From Butyribacter intestini (GTDB lineage Bacteria; Bacillota; Clostridia; Lachnospirales; Lachnospiraceae): a stretch of DNA of 64,000 nt. The notes beneath the pieces were generated by a model. The model searched no databases and was not told where the DNA came from. It worked only from the letters and a program-made list of their open reading frames with translations. Positions 45,578 through 54,417 of this stretch are shown here, in pieces; position 1 is the stretch's first letter; each line of letters opens with the position of its first letter. The DNA lies in NCBI GenBank assembly GCA_001414325.1, contig LLKB01000005.1, forward strand, positions 939,285 through 1,003,284, read 5' to 3'. Position numbers and translations under genes: made by a program.

Positions 45578-46006
45578 TTACAAAATTGAGATATATTTGT
45601 CTTCTTCTTTCTGCGGTAATGCTTCTTTCTTTGGTACATTTAATGTAAGCACACCGTTTTCAAATTTTGCTTTTATATCTTCCTGTGTAAGTTCTTTGCC
45701 TACATAGAATGTTCTGCTGCAATTTGAATATACTCTCTCTCTGCATATATATCTGCTGTTTTCATCTTCTACTTTATTGTCTTTATCTGATGCGGCAGTG
45801 ATTGTCATATATCCGTCTTTTAATTCAGCTTTTATCTCGTCTTTCTTAAATCCCGGCAGATCCATGATGACTTCAAAACCATCTTTGCTTTCTTTTATAT
45901 CTGTTTTCATCAATCCGCTGTTATAATAATTCTTTTTGTAATTTCTTTCAGGTGCATCAAAAAATCCATCCATTAAATCATTTGCAAAAATACTAGGCAT
46001 TAACAT
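45578..46006 (-). CDS. Small heat-shock protein, Hsp20/alpha-crystallin family
   Basis: 142 residues from the ATG at 46006 (AAGGAGAG upstream). The alpha-crystallin domain spans ~38-130: IKESKDGFEVIMDLPGFKKD, RVYSNCSRTFYVGKELTQED, and the conserved KFENGVLTLNVPKKE, with a short C-terminal tail (DKYISIL). It is an ATP-independent holdase for unfolded protein. A CIRCE operator overlapping its promoter places it under HrcA heat-shock repression, less usual for Hsp20 than for GroE/DnaK operons. Confidence 0.92.
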   Translation of the reverse strand: MLMPSIFANDLMDGFFDAPERNYKKNYYNSGLMKTDIKESKDGFEVIMDLPGFKKDEIKAELKDGYMTITAASDKDNKVEDENSRYICRERVYSNCSRTFYVGKELTQEDIKAKFENGVLTLNVPKKEALPQKEEDKYISIL

Positions 46007-46112
46007 AATCAATCTCTCCTTCCAAAAATCTGTTACCGTCTGCATCTGTGATGCCGTTGGTAACTAAAACCTTATTTATTTTAATATTGTTTGTTTCTCT
46101 GTTGCTGATTAT

Positions 46113-46141
46113 GTTATACTACTTTTATTAGCACTCGTCAA
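46113..46141 (-). promoter_or_regulatory. hsp20 promoter
   Basis: Minus strand: -35 TTGACG (46136-46141), 17-nt spacer, -10 TATAAC (46113-46118). The -35 box lies inside the CIRCE element, so HrcA binding would block it. Confidence 0.8.
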
Positions 46142-46154
46142 TATCGAGTGCTAA
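46128..46154. promoter_or_regulatory. CIRCE operator (HrcA binding site)
   Basis: TTAGCACTC-N9-GAGTGCTAA, a perfect match to the CIRCE consensus, overlapping the hsp20 promoter. HrcA represses from CIRCE until heat or misfolded protein titrates it. Confidence 0.96.
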
Positions 46155-46284
46155 TAATTTTTGTGAACTTTTTGTGAACTCACTTTGTTTATCAAGTCAT
46201 ATTACAACTCTCTTCTTAACTGTAAGTCAAGAAGCCCCCTCGCTTTCAGCTCAGTCAATTACATTCGACTTCGTTTATGACACA

Positions 46285-47196
46285 CTACCAGTATTTCTTT
46301 CTTTTAAAAATCACAAGACTCACCACAACTATCAGCACACTTATACCTATCACGGTTGGATAAGCGTATTTCATCTTTAACTCAGGCATATATGAAAAGT
46401 TCATTCCGTACCAGCCTGCTATCAGTGTCAGCGGAAGAAAGATAGTCGTTACTATCGTAAGCATCTTCATTACATCATTCTGATGTATCTCTATCTCCGA
46501 CTGATAAACATCCTGCACCTGCATCGCATATTCCCTTAATATCTGCGTTTCCTGTGCTAGTCTTGTCATTTTTTCCGAATACATCTTAAAAAGTTCCACC
46601 GTTTCTTCCGTGAAAAATTCTTCTTCATTGCCCGCAAGTTCATCCCCCGCTTCTGCGAGCTGTGTATAATAATGATAAAACCTCGCTATTATCTTTTTCA
46701 ATTTCAAAAGACCTATATTAAATTTGTCGGACTGTTCTTTCATTACCTGCTCTTCTATCCCAGTTATTTTATGCTCTATTTTCTGCAAAAAAAGCAGCTC
46801 ATCTTCTATAAATGACATAAAAAAATCATATATAAATCTTTCCAGTGAATAATCTTTTGCTATAGCATGCCCGGATATTTTTATTATATTTTTATCAATC
46901 GAATCATCATCACTTAATATTATTACCCTGTCTTTCAATATATATATTGCAAAAAGTTCATCCTTTTTTCCATATTCTTTTGCAGGCATCTGAAAAGTTC
47001 CATACAAAAAATCCCTGTGGCTCTCCATCTTGCAAAAATGAATTTCATCAACAGTATGCCATATTCCACACTTTTCCCACAATATTTTTTCATTGTCCCA
47101 CTCAGTCATCTTAAATACACCGACACATTCCCCACTGTCCCAGAATGTGCCGAGGTCGATTTTAAATATACCATCCTCTTTTATCTTATAATACAT
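46285..47196 (-). CDS. corA: CorA-family magnesium/divalent cation transporter
   Basis: 303 residues. A large N-terminal cytoplasmic domain with a long helix (~130-235) is followed by two C-terminal membrane segments. The signature YGMNFSYMPE follows the first (MLTIVTTIFLPLTLIAGW). The basic tail KRKKYW ends it. CorA pentamers import Mg2+ down the membrane potential. It is monocistronic. The N-terminal domain starts directly MYYKIKEDGIFKIDLG, a variant common in Clostridia. Confidence 0.9.
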   Translation of the reverse strand: MYYKIKEDGIFKIDLGTFWDSGECVGVFKMTEWDNEKILWEKCGIWHTVDEIHFCKMESHRDFLYGTFQMPAKEYGKKDELFAIYILKDRVIILSDDDSIDKNIIKISGHAIAKDYSLERFIYDFFMSFIEDELLFLQKIEHKITGIEEQVMKEQSDKFNIGLLKLKKIIARFYHYYTQLAEAGDELAGNEEEFFTEETVELFKMYSEKMTRLAQETQILREYAMQVQDVYQSEIEIHQNDVMKMLTIVTTIFLPLTLIAGWYGMNFSYMPELKMKYAYPTVIGISVLIVVVSLVIFKRKKYW

Positions 47197-47563
47197 TTGT
47201 TTACCTTCTTTATTTTATATTATGTGCTCCCGTTATCTCCTCAAAACAAAGATTTTCTAGAGTACACCATATTATTTCCCTTTAAATTCCTTTTTATGTA
47301 ACAGTTCAGCCCCAAAAAAGATAAGTCAATAATATATGAGCTTGCTCAATGTATTATTGACTTGTTTTTTGGGGCGGAATAGCCTTTCATTTATGAAATG
47401 AAGTAAACACAAGCTGCATAGCAGCGACTGACAGCTTGCTGGCAGGTTTACGAATGTAATAAATGAGGGGCTGAACTGTTACCTTTTTATTTGTTTTTTC
47501 TTAAAGTTTATTGTAAAATGCTTAATGGATTTTTTGAATACAATATGAAAGGACGATTTAGAT
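47197..47563. other. Intergenic region with MITE copy D
   Basis: Between divergent corA and the TAXI receptor gene. It holds MITE copy D (47298-47482) and, at 47222-47237, a 16-base word differing at one position from one in the MATE gene leader (52817-52832). No gene supported. Confidence 0.6.
47298..47482. repeat. MITE-like element, copy D
   Basis: 185 bp, close to copy A in internal sequence (same hairpin with GACTTGTTTTTTGGGGC). Perfect 14-bp ends. Exact 8-bp target duplication CTTTTTAT at 47290-47297 and 47483-47490. Confidence 0.92.
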
Positions 47564-48520
47564 ATGAAGAAAAAGATATGTCTCCTGCTCTGTCTCTCGC
47601 TGGTGCTTCTATCGGCATGCGGCAGAAAGTCAGACAATATAAGGTTTGGTGCTGCCGATATAGGCGGTATGTACTATGCTTTTGCGAGCAGTTTTTCGGG
47701 TGCCGTATCAAAAGACACTTCCGATTACAAATTTGAAGTTAAAAACACTGCCGGATCTGCGGCAAATTTAAGACTTTTATCCGACAAATATATAGACCTC
47801 GGTATCGCACAGGCTGACCTTATAAAAGATGCCTATGACGGCACAGGATATTTTAATGGCAATGTCTGCAACGGTTACAAGGCGGTAGCCGCTCTTTACA
47901 CCGAGGCCTGCCAAATAGTTGTAAAAGCAAATTCTGACATAAAAACAATTGATGACCTTCAGGGTAAAAAAATCTGCATAGGTGCTGAAGAATCCGGTAC
48001 TGAGATCAATGCAAAGCAGATACTTGAATTAAGCGGTCTAAATTCAAAACTTGTCGAAATGGCAAACCTTGATTATACGGATGCCGCAAAACAGCTTGCA
48101 AACGGCAGGATTGATGCTTTTTTCTGTACGGCCGGTGTTCAGACAACAGTTATATCCGAGCTTACAAAAGAATGTCGCATAAAGATTTTAAATATTGATG
48201 ATAAGTGTATTAAAAAACTTATTACTGCTTATCCTTATTATTGCAAATATGAAATTCCTGCAAACACATATGCGGGTCAGACTGAAAGCGTAAATACAAT
48301 AGGTGTTAAATCAGTATTGCTTGCATCTGATAATCTTTCTGAAAATGCAGTAAAACAGTTTACTGAAACATTTTTCAAACACAGCAAAGATTTGCAATAT
48401 GCAACCTCACTTGAGCTTATAACTGATGAAAAGACTGCTGTTTCTGGCATTGATATTCCTTTCCATCCGGGTGCAGCCGCATATTACAAAGAAAAAGACA
48501 TTACTGTTAAGACAAAATAA
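47564..48520 (+). CDS. TAXI-family solute receptor lipoprotein (TRAP transporter-associated type)
   Basis: 318 residues with lipoprotein signal (LLLCLSLVLLSAC, Cys 19). The mature part is a TAXI-type binding protein: IRFGAADIGGMYYAFASSFS, TAGSAANLRLLSDKYIDLGI, VVKANSDIKTIDDLQGKKIC. TAXI receptors normally feed DctM-like permeases in TRAP systems for glutamate or other carboxylates. Here no DctQM is present; the next gene is a GltS glutamate symporter, 94 nt downstream. A receptor cooperating with GltS would be unusual; the pairing is inference. Confidence 0.88.
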   Translation: MKKKICLLLCLSLVLLSACGRKSDNIRFGAADIGGMYYAFASSFSGAVSKDTSDYKFEVKNTAGSAANLRLLSDKYIDLGIAQADLIKDAYDGTGYFNGNVCNGYKAVAALYTEACQIVVKANSDIKTIDDLQGKKICIGAEESGTEINAKQILELSGLNSKLVEMANLDYTDAAKQLANGRIDAFFCTAGVQTTVISELTKECRIKILNIDDKCIKKLITAYPYYCKYEIPANTYAGQTESVNTIGVKSVLLASDNLSENAVKQFTETFFKHSKDLQYATSLELITDEKTAVSGIDIPFHPGAAAYYKEKDITVKTK

Positions 48521-48614
48521 ATAATGATAATAAATCATAAGCTATTTACTTATGAGCGGGGATAAATTGTTTTTATATATCATTATAATAACCTGCTTAG
48601 AAACGAGGAACTTT

Positions 48615-49802
48615 ATGAAAATTCAATTAGATATGTATCAGACTCTCGCAGCAGCCGTTCTGGTACTTTTACTTGGAAATTATTTAAGAAAAAAAATAAA
48701 CTTTTTGGAAAAATTCTGTATTCCGGCACCTGTTATCGGCGGATTGCTATTTGCTATCTTTACTTGTATATGCTATACCACGGGAATTATCGAATTTTCC
48801 TTTGATGATACGCTCAGAGAAGTCTGCATGGTATTTTTCTTTACATCAGTAGGATTTCAGGCAAATCTGAAAGTTTTAAAAAGTGGTGGAAGATCCCTGA
48901 TAGTCTTTCTTGGTCTTGTCATCACGCTGATATTTTCCCAGAACCTGCTTGCCATAGGACTCTCAAAACTGCTTAATTTAAACCCTCTTATAGGTATGTG
49001 TACCGGTTCGATACCTATGGTCGGTGGTCACGGTACTGCCGGTGCATTTGGTCCGGTTCTTGAGGATTTCAACATACATGGAGCAACGACTATCTGTACG
49101 GCAGCCGCTACTTTTGGGCTTATAACAGGAAGTCTTGTGGGTGGTCCTATCGGAAAGCGTCTTATTGAGAAAAGAAAACTTATGGACAATGTTCCGACTG
49201 AGGATGACAGCCTTCTGGTCGAAGATGAAGAAAAGCACCAGCGTCACACAAATATGTATGCAGCCGCAGTATTCCAGCTTATACTTGCAATAGGACTCGG
49301 TACGATATTCTCGTATTTTCTCACAAAGACCGGTCTTACATTTCCTATCTATATAGGTGCAATGCTCGCCGCTGCACTTATGCGTAATATTACCGAATAT
49401 TCAGGTAAAGGAACAATTCATATGGGTGAGATAAACGACCTCGGTGGTATATGTCTTTCACTCTTTCTCGGAATGGCAATGATAACATTAAAGCTCTGGG
49501 AACTTGCCACTCTCGCCCTGCCGCTTGTTATCCTGCTCGCAGCACAAACGCTTCTCATATGCGTATTCACATACTTTGTCATATTCAATGTTATGGGAAG
49601 AGATTATGATGCAGCCGTGCTTTCTGCCGGAACATGCGGATTTGGTATGGGTGCAACACCAAATGCCATGGCAAATATGCAGGCTATCTGTGACCGCTAT
49701 GTCCCGTCCGTGAAAGCTTACCTTATAATTCCGCTTATCGGAAGTTTATTTGCGGATTTTATCAACAGTCTTGTTATTACATTTTTCATCAATATACTAT
49801 AA
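48615..49802 (+). CDS. gltS: Sodium/glutamate symporter GltS
   Basis: 395 residues from the ATG at 48615 (ACGAGGAA upstream). Around ten membrane segments in two inverted halves. The conserved pore motifs are VGGHGTAGAFGPVL in the first half and GFGMGATPNAMANMQ in the second, and ICLSLFLGMAMITLKLWELA marks the second-half helix. It imports glutamate with Na+. Co-orientation with a TAXI glutamate-type receptor supports an acidic amino acid substrate. Confidence 0.93.
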   Translation: MKIQLDMYQTLAAAVLVLLLGNYLRKKINFLEKFCIPAPVIGGLLFAIFTCICYTTGIIEFSFDDTLREVCMVFFFTSVGFQANLKVLKSGGRSLIVFLGLVITLIFSQNLLAIGLSKLLNLNPLIGMCTGSIPMVGGHGTAGAFGPVLEDFNIHGATTICTAAATFGLITGSLVGGPIGKRLIEKRKLMDNVPTEDDSLLVEDEEKHQRHTNMYAAAVFQLILAIGLGTIFSYFLTKTGLTFPIYIGAMLAAALMRNITEYSGKGTIHMGEINDLGGICLSLFLGMAMITLKLWELATLALPLVILLAAQTLLICVFTYFVIFNVMGRDYDAAVLSAGTCGFGMGATPNAMANMQAICDRYVPSVKAYLIIPLIGSLFADFINSLVITFFINIL

Positions 49803-49827
49803 TAATTTTTAAATGGAGGGATTTTTT

Positions 49828-50025
49828 ATGTTTCATTGGAAAAATAAAAAAAAGGAAAAACATGATGAAGAACAACACGATTATGCTCTAACTTTTGACA
49901 ATGTAGCAATTCCGGAAGTTCATACACACAAAACACACGAGGAAATGACAGAAAATGAAAATGAACAATCTTCCGTAAACTATGACAATCTGGCTATCCC
50001 AGAGGTTCATATCAGGAAAAAATAG
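49828..50025 (+). CDS. Small acidic/basic protein with two AIPEVH repeats, unknown function
   Basis: 65 residues from the ATG at 49828 (GGAGGG 6 nt upstream), 25 nt after gltS and before a strong terminator, so it ends the TAXI-gltS transcript. The sequence has two copies of a ~13-residue unit: LTFDNVAIPEVHTHK and VNYDNLAIPEVHIRKK, separated by a glutamate-rich spacer. There is no signal or membrane segment. I do not recognise it. It may be a regulator or peripheral partner of the transporter. Confidence 0.7.
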   Translation: MFHWKNKKKEKHDEEQHDYALTFDNVAIPEVHTHKTHEEMTENENEQSSVNYDNLAIPEVHIRKK

Positions 50026-50040
50026 ACCGAGCAAAAAAAC

Positions 50041-50080
50041 GCGGGATACATCTTGGCTGTTAAGACAAAATGCATCCCGC
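50041..50080. terminator. Terminator of the TAXI-gltS operon
   Basis: GCGGGAT-A-CAT/ATG-C-ATCCCGC stem with an 18-nt loop, then ATTTTAATTT on the plus strand; also preceded by AAAAAA, so it may work on both strands. Confidence 0.85.
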
Positions 50081-50140
50081 ATTTTAATTTACTTTATTTT
50101 TGTTTCTATATTTTAACACAATTTATTGGCATGAAAAGTC

Positions 50141-50311
50141 TTAGTCATTATATAAAAAATCTGGTATTCTCTCATGAGTAGTAATAAGATACCATTTTCC
50201 TTCAAATTCTATATAATGGTTATTGTTACCGATATCAATATAAGTGAAATTCAATTGAGCATCGTTGGAAATACGAAAGTTATAAGCATCTTGTGTTATA
50301 CTTTTATTCAT
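50141..50311 (-). CDS. Small hypothetical protein
   Basis: 56 residues from an ATG with GGAGG 8 nt upstream. The composition is protein-like and mixed (NFRISNDAQLNFTYIDIG, YIEFEGKWYLITTHERIPDF). No family recognised. It is isolated between a terminator and the second chemoreceptor gene. The good ribosome site is the main support. Confidence 0.5.
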   Translation of the reverse strand: MNKSITQDAYNFRISNDAQLNFTYIDIGNNNHYIEFEGKWYLITTHERIPDFLYND

Positions 50312-50650
50312 AGCATGAGCCTCCGGAAGTATGATTGTTTTTGGACAACTCAATTATACCAAAACTAGACGGTTTCATGCTATTTTTATGCCAGTTATTA
50401 TTGAATTTTCAAGGTATATAGGCACTTATTCAAGTACGAAGTTTGAGTAAATAAAAAAATATTGATTTAGTCTACCAATTAGTGTGTTTTTGTTGTATAA
50501 TAGTTTTGTCGTACAGGGTCACTTTCTTTCTTAATGTTATAGTTCAAATTCATTATACACCAGAAAGCCCTGTATGATTTCTTTTTTTGAAAAAAGTTGT
50601 AAAGTGGTGTATATTTACATAAAGATTTCGTACAAAAGGAGGAGTATCTT
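50312..50650. other. Intergenic region upstream of the second chemoreceptor gene
   Basis: About 340 AT-rich bases with divergent transcription at its ends. The chemoreceptor ribosome site AAGGAGGAG lies at 50637-50645. I see no additional gene or confident promoter. Confidence 0.5.
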
Positions 50651-52705
50651 ATGTTTAAAAATTTAAAAATGAAAACTGCATTGACAAGTGCAATAACCGT
50701 TCTGACTATAATATGTATAACAATATTATATATATTCACACAGACAGGAATGACAAAATTAATGAAAAAAAGTGCTCAGGACAGCATGAAAACTTCACTC
50801 AATTCACAGACTACACTTATAAGCGAATATGTTTCCCATCAGGAAGACCTTTTAAAAAAATTCAGTATAAGTCCCATGATAATTGATTATCTAAAAGACC
50901 TTAATAACAAAGACAAACAGCTTAAAGCACAGCAATTTACTGAAAATTATTTTAAAGGACTTGACAACTGGGAAGGTATATACTCAGGCGAATGGAATAC
51001 TCATGTAGTTACCCACTCAAATCCAAAAGTTGTCGGTATGACTACGCGAAAAGGTGATTCCTTAAAGGCTCTTCAAAATGCCATGAAAGAAAATAACGGA
51101 CTTTACAACGCAGGTATTATCGTTTCCCCTGCATCACAGAAGCTTATACTTTCTATGTACTGTCCTGTCTACGACACAGACGGAAGCACTATTGTAGGCT
51201 ATGTCGGCGGTGGTCCATATATGGAAAAGCTCGAAAGTCTTTTAAATGAAACAAAAAAAAATGACAAAAAATCTATACAATATTCGATGCTAAATGTCTC
51301 ATCAAAAATGTATATTTTTAATGACGAGGATACCTCTCTTATCACAAAAGAAGCAACAGACAAAGGTATTTTAAATGTTATCAATGACATAAAAAAAAGC
51401 AAAAAAAATACTAATGATGCATTTACATACAAAAATTCAAACAATACATCCTATGTAATGTCTTACCAGTATGATAAAGAACATGACTGGGCTGTTATAT
51501 CAAAAGCAAAAGAAAGCAGTTTATATTCAGATGTCTATAAGACAATGCGCACACTTGCATTATTCTGCATTATATCGTGCATAATGATATCTTCTTTATC
51601 ATGGTTCTTTATACATATGCATACAAAACCTCTTACTTATGTAACAGACGCATTACTGGAATTAAAAGAACTCAAGATTAAAAAGCACGATAAATTGCGA
51701 AAATATATCAATGCAAACAGTGAAGTAGGTCAGATAAGCACGGCACTTAACTCTCTGAGTGATTCATTTGAGGACATTATACAAAAACTCGGTTCATGCT
51801 CAGATTCACTTACAGATTCAGCGGTAAGGATGTCAGACTCTTCCGATATTCTTATACAGTGTGTTGATGACAATGCCAATGCAACCGAACAATTTGCCGG
51901 ACATACCGACCAGATAAATGATACTGTTTCACAGGTTGATGATGGTATCAATGATATTTCAGATGTTGTATCACAAGTAGAAACAAAAATACAGCTTGGT
52001 GATGCACAGAGTAGCGAGCTTATAGAAAAAATCAGCCAGATGCGAGACATAACAAACGCCTCTCTTGAAACAGCAAATATAAAGATTGACGAAAACAATC
52101 ATGCGATTCAGGAAGCTATCGTCAATTTGCAATCACTTACACAGATTGACGATATGGCAAAACAGATTCTTGATATCACAAGCCAGACAAACTTACTTGC
52201 CTTAAATGCCTCCATTGAAGCTGCACGTGCCGGTGAAGCCGGACGCGGTTTCAGTATTGTGGCAAACGAAATAGGTAATCTTGCAGAAAGTTCACGCCAG
52301 ACAGCCACATCCATCCAGAATATATGTAATGAAACAAAAGAGCATATATGTATGGTACAAGACTGTTTTGACAACATTATAAACTTCATGGAAGAAGATA
52401 TAAAATCACAATTTAAAGACTTCCTTGAGGCAACAAATGAATACAACACATCAATAGGACAGATAAAGAATATTATCCATGAAATGCACGATTGCTCAAA
52501 CGAATTTGTTAAAGCCGTTTCAGATATCAAATCACAGATTGACAATGTACAGAATAATCCTGACGGTATTACAATGCACACTGAAGATGTTATTAAAAAA
52601 GTGGAACAGACTAAAAAAATCACGGAAGACCTTACAGATATTGTCCGCAAAAACGAAGAAAATGCTTTGGCTATTAAAGAAATAATGAATCGTTTTTCAC
52701 TTTGA
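50651..52705 (+). CDS. Methyl-accepting chemotaxis protein, dCache-type sensor
   Basis: 684 residues. Membrane segment ~12-32, then an extracellular sensor of ~260 residues with double Cache features ([60 protein letters not shown]). The second membrane segment is at ~300-320 and the signalling coiled coil has tip [20 protein letters not shown]. dCache sensors bind amino acids or other small ligands. Its position between glutamate-uptake genes and the liv operon suggests amino acid sensing (inference). AAGGAGGAG precedes the ATG. Confidence 0.93.
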   Translation: MFKNLKMKTALTSAITVLTIICITILYIFTQTGMTKLMKKSAQDSMKTSLNSQTTLISEYVSHQEDLLKKFSISPMIIDYLKDLNNKDKQLKAQQFTENYFKGLDNWEGIYSGEWNTHVVTHSNPKVVGMTTRKGDSLKALQNAMKENNGLYNAGIIVSPASQKLILSMYCPVYDTDGSTIVGYVGGGPYMEKLESLLNETKKNDKKSIQYSMLNVSSKMYIFNDEDTSLITKEATDKGILNVINDIKKSKKNTNDAFTYKNSNNTSYVMSYQYDKEHDWAVISKAKESSLYSDVYKTMRTLALFCIISCIMISSLSWFFIHMHTKPLTYVTDALLELKELKIKKHDKLRKYINANSEVGQISTALNSLSDSFEDIIQKLGSCSDSLTDSAVRMSDSSDILIQCVDDNANATEQFAGHTDQINDTVSQVDDGINDISDVVSQVETKIQLGDAQSSELIEKISQMRDITNASLETANIKIDENNHAIQEAIVNLQSLTQIDDMAKQILDITSQTNLLALNASIEAARAGEAGRGFSIVANEIGNLAESSRQTATSIQNICNETKEHICMVQDCFDNIINFMEEDIKSQFKDFLEATNEYNTSIGQIKNIIHEMHDCSNEFVKAVSDIKSQIDNVQNNPDGITMHTEDVIKKVEQTKKITEDLTDIVRKNEENALAIKEIMNRFSL

Positions 52706-52734
52706 CTTGAATTTAAGCACACTCTCCTCACTCC

Positions 52735-52763
52735 TTGCATCACAGCCTTCAAAATGATATAAT
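52735..52763 (+). promoter_or_regulatory. Promoter of the MATE transporter gene
   Basis: TTGCAT (52735-52740), 17-nt spacer, TATAAT (52758-52763). The transcript would begin with a stem-loop AGAACACA/TGTGTTCT (52773-52804), leaving a ~110-nt leader. Confidence 0.75.
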
Positions 52764-52772
52764 CTTTTTTAC

Positions 52773-52804
52773 AGAACACACATGGCTTTTGCCATATGTG
52801 TTCT
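52773..52804 (+). promoter_or_regulatory. Stem-loop in the MATE gene leader
   Basis: AGAACACA-C-ATGGC-TTTT-GCCAT-A-TGTGTTCT, a near-perfect 14-bp stem directly after the promoter. It lacks a T run; a role in mRNA stability or control is possible. Confidence 0.5.
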
Positions 52805-52882
52805 ATGTTAATAACAATGTACTCCCGTTATCTTACGAACGAAGAATTTCGAGAGTTCATTACTAAAGAATGGAGGCTCCTT

Positions 52883-54247
52883 ATGAGTGAAAACAAAGAA
52901 TTTTTAGGTACTGAACCAGTCGGAAAACTTCTCTTAAAACTGGCAGTTCCATCCGTAATATCACAGATTGTCAATATGCTCTACAATATTGTAGACAGAA
53001 TTTATATAGGTCATATCCCAAAGACCGGAAGTCTTGCTCTTACAGGACTTGGTGTCTGTATGCCTATCATTATGATAATATCAGCTTTCGCCGCCCTTAT
53101 CGGTTTCGGCGGTGCTCCGAGAGCTTCAATCTTTATGGGCAAAGGCGAAAATGACTCAGCCGAAAAAACTCTCGGCAACTGTTTTACGACACAGATAATC
53201 ATTTCGATCATTCTTACTATTGTTCTTCTCTTTGGCAACAGATTTTTCCTTATGGCATTTGGTGCCAGTGACAACACAATAGATTTTGCAACAAGCTATA
53301 TGAACATCTATGCTTTAGGAACTATCTTTGTGCAGCTTACTCTCGGAATGAACTCTTTCGTAACGGCACAGGGCTTTTCAAAAACAGGAATGCTTACCGT
53401 AGTTATCGGAGCCGTATGCAATATCATACTCGACCCGATATTTATTTTTGTGCTTGGTCTTGGTGTAAAAGGTGCTGCCATTGCTACCATCATTTCGCAG
53501 GGTGTTTCCTGTATATGGGTAATCTCATTTTTGACAGGCAGAAAAACTTTTTTGAAAATAAAGAAAAAATACCTTATGCCTTCGGCTGATGTTATCCTGC
53601 CATGTATGGCTCTCGGTGTTTCAACATTTGTCATGCAGGCAAGCGAGAGTGTTATCTCAGTCTGCTTCAACTCATCACTCTTAAAATACGGCGGTGATGT
53701 TGCCGTGGGAGCAATGACAATACTTACAAGCGTTATGCAGTTCGCTATGCTTCCATTACAGGGTATCGGTCAGGGAGCACAGCCTGTCACCAGCTACAAT
53801 TACGGCGCAAAAAACACAGACCGTGTCAAAAAGACATTCAAAATCCTAATCACTGTATCACTCAGCTATTCTGTTATTTTCTGGGCATTGATACAAATGT
53901 TTCCAAGTGTATTTGCAGGCATATTCAGTTCAGATAAATCACTTGTGACATTTACGGCTGATGCACTTAAAATCTATTGCGGAATGTTATTTATGTTTGG
54001 AATACAGATAGCGTGCCAGATGACATTTGTGGCAATAGGCAATGCAATATGCTCAGTTATAGTCGCAGTTGTGAGAAAATTTGTACTTCTTCTGCCGCTT
54101 ATCTATATAGTTCCAAATTTTGTGTCAAATAAAACAAACGGAGTATATATGGCTGAACCGATTGCTGATTTTATTGCAGTATCATTTACCGTAATAATTT
54201 TCTCAGTCCAGTTTAAAAAAGCACTTTACAAATTGAAAGAAATTTAA
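52883..54247 (+). CDS. MATE-family multidrug/toxin efflux transporter
   Basis: 454 residues from the ATG at 52883 (GGAGG upstream), with twelve membrane segments in two halves. First-half signature KLLLKLAVPSVISQIVNMLY and NIVDRIYIGHIP; second-half QGIGQGAQPVTSYNYGAKNT. It belongs to the NorM/DinF-type Na+ or H+ antiporters that export cationic drugs and metabolites. The open frame continues upstream through the leader (MYSRYLTNEEF...), but that part lacks a better ribosome site. Confidence 0.92.
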   Translation: MSENKEFLGTEPVGKLLLKLAVPSVISQIVNMLYNIVDRIYIGHIPKTGSLALTGLGVCMPIIMIISAFAALIGFGGAPRASIFMGKGENDSAEKTLGNCFTTQIIISIILTIVLLFGNRFFLMAFGASDNTIDFATSYMNIYALGTIFVQLTLGMNSFVTAQGFSKTGMLTVVIGAVCNIILDPIFIFVLGLGVKGAAIATIISQGVSCIWVISFLTGRKTFLKIKKKYLMPSADVILPCMALGVSTFVMQASESVISVCFNSSLLKYGGDVAVGAMTILTSVMQFAMLPLQGIGQGAQPVTSYNYGAKNTDRVKKTFKILITVSLSYSVIFWALIQMFPSVFAGIFSSDKSLVTFTADALKIYCGMLFMFGIQIACQMTFVAIGNAICSVIVAVVRKFVLLLPLIYIVPNFVSNKTNGVYMAEPIADFIAVSFTVIIFSVQFKKALYKLKEI

Positions 54248-54352
54248 AAAGAAACTTCGCAAATTGAGTAAAGTTTAACACCTGGTATATATATAGGTGA
54301 AAAATTGTCAATTATAGCTTTAATTTCCTTCAACTTTTGGTACTTTTTTCTA

Positions 54353-54381
54353 TTGACAAATCAGTTCTAAAAAACTACCAT
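54353..54381 (+). promoter_or_regulatory. Probable livJ promoter
   Basis: Consensus -35 TTGACA (54353-54358), 17-nt spacer, weak -10 TACCAT (54376-54381), 37 bp before the livJ ATG. Confidence 0.55.
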
Positions 54382-54417
54382 ACTTTAGTAAAAGAAAGAA
54401 TGAATGGAGGAATCATT

